53,095 bases of DNA from Compostibacillus humi. GTDB taxonomy: Bacteria; Bacillota; Bacilli; Bacillales; Amphibacillaceae. Under the pieces are notes generated by a model. It saw nothing but the letters and a program-made list of their open reading frames with translations. It was not told the origin of the DNA and searched no databases. This document shows, piece after piece, positions 51,368 to 53,095 of this stretch (the stretch's first letter is position 1; each line of letters opens with the position of its first letter). The position numbers and the translations under genes were made by a program. The DNA is taken from contig NZ_BMEV01000016.1 in assembly GCF_014637175.1 (NCBI RefSeq), positions 1 to 53,095 on the forward strand. Reading direction: 5' to 3'.

Positions 51368-51426
51368 CAAACTATACAACAGTGTCGTTATAATGTATAA
51401 TAAAAACGACAACTGTGTATAGTTTG
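51368..51426 (+). promoter_or_regulatory. Promoter of the TetR gene enclosed by a long inverted repeat
   Basis: CAAACTATACA-ACAG-TGTCGTT (51368-51389) is mirrored by AACGACAACTG-TGTATAGTTTG (51405-51426). A promoter lies between and within them: TATACA (51373-51378), 17 bp, TATAAT (51396-51401). This suits autorepression by the TetR protein encoded just downstream. Confidence 0.75.
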
Positions 51427-51455
51427 ATGTTAGGTTTTTTGGGGAGATGATTTTT

Positions 51456-52085
51456 ATGGCACCGATTGTTAGTGAAGAGTATAAAAGGAAGAAAAAAAGA
51501 GAATTGATTCAGGCAGCTAGGAAGGTATTCATTGAGCGAGGATTTGTCCGTACCTCGATGCAAGATATTATGGATGAAGCTGGAGTATCAAGAGGAACTT
51601 TATATAGTTATTTCGATAATATTGACCATGTTTTTATTGAAGTTCTAAAATATGAAGATCAAAAAAACATAGATGATTTTTTACCATCTGGTGAAGGAAC
51701 TTTATGGGCACAATTAAAGAATTGGATTGAAGAATGGCAAATCTATATTGAGCAAATTAATCAAACATTGGTCCATGCGAATACGGAATTCTTCTTGACC
51801 TCTGATTATGTAAAATCTATAGATAATTCCTCATATCTTTTTGAACGTTATGCTCGAACAACAGAAGCGATAGAACAGTTAATTGATGAAGGTACTCGTA
51901 CTAGAGAATTCAAACCTCAGCAATCTTCTCGGTCCATTGCAATGTTTATCTTGTCATTTTTGAATGGACTAATGTTAGACACTTATCAGTTGGGGCATGA
52001 ACAAACCAAAGTAAAAGATCAACTATCCGTTCTACTTTATTCTTTAGAAAAATTATTAAATCCAACATCCGTAAATAAGGAGTGA
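51456..52085 (+). CDS. TetR/AcrR family transcriptional regulator
   Basis: This 209-residue protein has the TetR-type helix-turn-helix at about residues 14-60 (IQAARKVFIERGFVRTSMQDI, MDEAGVSRGTLYSYFDN). A helical ligand-binding domain follows with no conserved ligand motif. ATG 51456 is 8 bp after ggggaga; the earlier ATG 51447 touches that site. It probably represses its own promoter and the acetyltransferase gene, which starts 4 bp after its stop. Confidence 0.92.
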   Translation: MAPIVSEEYKRKKKRELIQAARKVFIERGFVRTSMQDIMDEAGVSRGTLYSYFDNIDHVFIEVLKYEDQKNIDDFLPSGEGTLWAQLKNWIEEWQIYIEQINQTLVHANTEFFLTSDYVKSIDNSSYLFERYARTTEAIEQLIDEGTRTREFKPQQSSRSIAMFILSFLNGLMLDTYQLGHEQTKVKDQLSVLLYSLEKLLNPTSVNKE

Positions 52086-52089
52086 TTTG

Positions 52090-52632
52090 ATGTTGTTTGA
52101 ATCAACGAGATTGAAATTAAGAAAGATGACACTGGAAGATGCGGAACTATATCATAAATGGAGAAATGACTTGGAAGTGATGTATTCCACTAATCCTATT
52201 TTAGATGTTTATCCGGTGGAAACGACAAAGGAATTTGTTGAGCAAGTCATTTTGGGTTCAAATAATGCGAAGAGCTACATCATTGTTGAAAAAGAAAACG
52301 AACGATCAATTGGAGTTGTATCATTAACGAATATTGATTTTAAGAATAGAAATGCCGAGTGTATTATCGACATTGGAGAAAAGGAATATTGGGGAAATGG
52401 CTTTGGTTCAGAGGCACTCAGATTATTGCTGGATTATGCCTTTTACGAAATGAACCTCCATCGAGTTTCTCTTCGAGTATTTTCGTTTAATGATAGGGCA
52501 ATTCGTATGTATACAAAGCTCGGTTTCAGACAGGAAGGAAACAGTAGACAAGGTTTATTTAGAGATGGCAAGTGGCATGATGTCTTGCATATGGGCATTT
52601 TACAAAATGAATACTTTGAGAAGCGGGTATAA
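52090..52632 (+). CDS. GNAT family N-acetyltransferase
   Basis: The 180-residue protein is of the RimJ/RimL-SpeG-like subgroup. It starts with STRLKLRKMTLEDAELYHKW, has the acetyl-CoA loop EYWGNGFGSEALRLLLDYAF at about residues 100-119, and RVFSFNDRAIRMYTKLGFRQEG near the C-terminus. ATG 52090 follows aaggag. It forms an operon with the TetR gene. The substrate could be a polyamine, an antibiotic or a protein N-terminus; the sequence does not tell. Confidence 0.9.
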   Translation: MLFESTRLKLRKMTLEDAELYHKWRNDLEVMYSTNPILDVYPVETTKEFVEQVILGSNNAKSYIIVEKENERSIGVVSLTNIDFKNRNAECIIDIGEKEYWGNGFGSEALRLLLDYAFYEMNLHRVSLRVFSFNDRAIRMYTKLGFRQEGNSRQGLFRDGKWHDVLHMGILQNEYFEKRV

Positions 52633-52636
52633 TGCA

Positions 52637-52780
52637 ATGGAGATTATAGAACTTCCAATCGAGTTTGAATTTAATGGGCAGAAACAAAAAAATTATCCCA
52701 GCCTAATTGTTACATATATCGATTTAACATTAGTAGATACTGGTTATCCCAATTTTTTACCTCTAATTGAAAATCACTAG
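52637..52780 (+). pseudogene. N-terminal fragment of a metallo-beta-lactamase-fold protein
   Basis: ATG 52637 opens MEIIELPIEFEFNGQ, followed by YPSLIVTYIDLTLVDTGYPN. The LTLVDTGYP strand is the start of a metallo-beta-lactamase-fold hydrolase. The frame stops after 47 residues, before the HxHxDH metal site. The rest is replaced by non-coding sequence and then by an IS4-type transposase, so an insertion or deletion cut the gene. Confidence 0.6.
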
Positions 52781-52925
52781 CATTGCATAAATATAGTTGG
52801 AATATTCAGTAAATAATTTTCTCATAAATTAAGCCAAAAAGTCAAAGTCCAACTAAAGGTGGCTTTATCCATTTTTTGAAAATTATATACAGTTCATCCA
52901 AAAGGGACAACGACATTTGCCTTTG

Positions 52926-53095
52926 TTATGGAACGGCTTTTTTCTCAAACCTTCGCAGCCAAATGTAAGCTGGCTTCCATAGTGCTGCCTTTAACCAGCG
53001 GCTAATTCGAAGCAGCGACTTTTTACTTTTTGTTTCTAATTGAATCAGTACATGTAAACAGTAGGTGATGAGTGCGATGTAAATTTGATTTTGTA
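52926..53095 (-). mobile_element. C-terminal end of an IS4-type transposase (cut by window end)
   Basis: On the minus strand the frame runs from the window edge to a TAA at 52926-52928. It reads QNQIYIALITYCLHVLIQLE, then KSKKSLLRISRWLKAALWKP and AYIWLRRFEKKAVP. The pattern Q-I-Y-I-A-L-I-x-Y-C-L near the C-terminus, after the DDE catalytic core, is common in IS4-family transposases of bacilli. The 5' part lies outside the window, and I could not find its inverted repeat with confidence. Confidence 0.75.

Overview
The window reads as the chromosome of a low-GC Gram-positive bacterium of the Bacillaceae. The evidence is gene order. A purEKBCSQLFMNHD operon behind a guanine riboswitch is followed by the yerA-yerB-yerC, pcrB-pcrA-ligA-camS, gatCAB, dgkB and rlmCD block, which is close to the Bacillus subtilis arrangement. 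Shine-Dalgarno sequences are strong and many starts are TTG or GTG. I saw no rRNA, tRNA or CRISPR array.

Layout. 1-2600: decayed material, namely a UPF0316 gene with a damaged 5' end, a frameshifted MalT-like regulator, and the C-terminal scrap of an acyl-CoA ligase joined to it by a deletion. 2600-15570: PurR boxes, promoter, guanine riboswitch, attenuator and the twelve-gene IMP biosynthesis operon. 15570-19010: yerA, yerB, yerC. 19100-22960: an accessory patch between yerC and pcrB with a frameshifted small membrane gene, a D-Ala-D-Ala dipeptidase lacking a normal start codon, a winged-helix regulator and a DUF819 membrane protein. 23000-33620: pcrB, pcrA, ligA, camS, gatCAB, dgkB. 33800-40540 (mostly minus strand): a cupin, an FtsX-type ABC transporter with its two-component system and a candidate operator of 11-bp direct repeats, and a paired SMR efflux system. 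40759-42144: rlmCD.

The most interesting region is 42129-51272. At the extreme 3' end of rlmCD there is a tandem, same-orientation array of transposon ends with Tn7-like architecture. Termini are TGT...ACA and 5-bp spacers separate the units. Each rlmCD-proximal end has AAAATAAAC/G boxes 9, 29 and 65-66 bp in; each distal end has inverted boxes about 9, 64 and 169 bp in. Three full units are seen (E1 42134-49930, E2 49936-50274, E3 50280-51078) plus the proximal end of a fourth (E4, from 51084). E1 to E3 together are flanked by a perfect 5-bp duplication, ACAGG. No transposase is present, so these are non-autonomous (MITE-like) elements. E1 carries about 7.2 kb of cargo: a 5'-truncated NlpC/P60 peptidase, a phnDCEE phosphonate/phosphite transporter behind a textbook PHO box, a large secreted protein with two C-terminal repeats, and a sortase remnant. 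E3 is interrupted by a roughly 300-bp element with IS21-like ends and a strongly foldable core.

51100-53095: the E4 end, a TetR regulator with its operator, a GNAT acetyltransferase, a truncated metallo-beta-lactamase-fold gene and the C-terminus of an IS4-type transposase running off the window. Several single-base lesions could be sequencing errors rather than real decay; they are flagged where they occur. Family assignments come from recognising sequences by eye, not from database searches.
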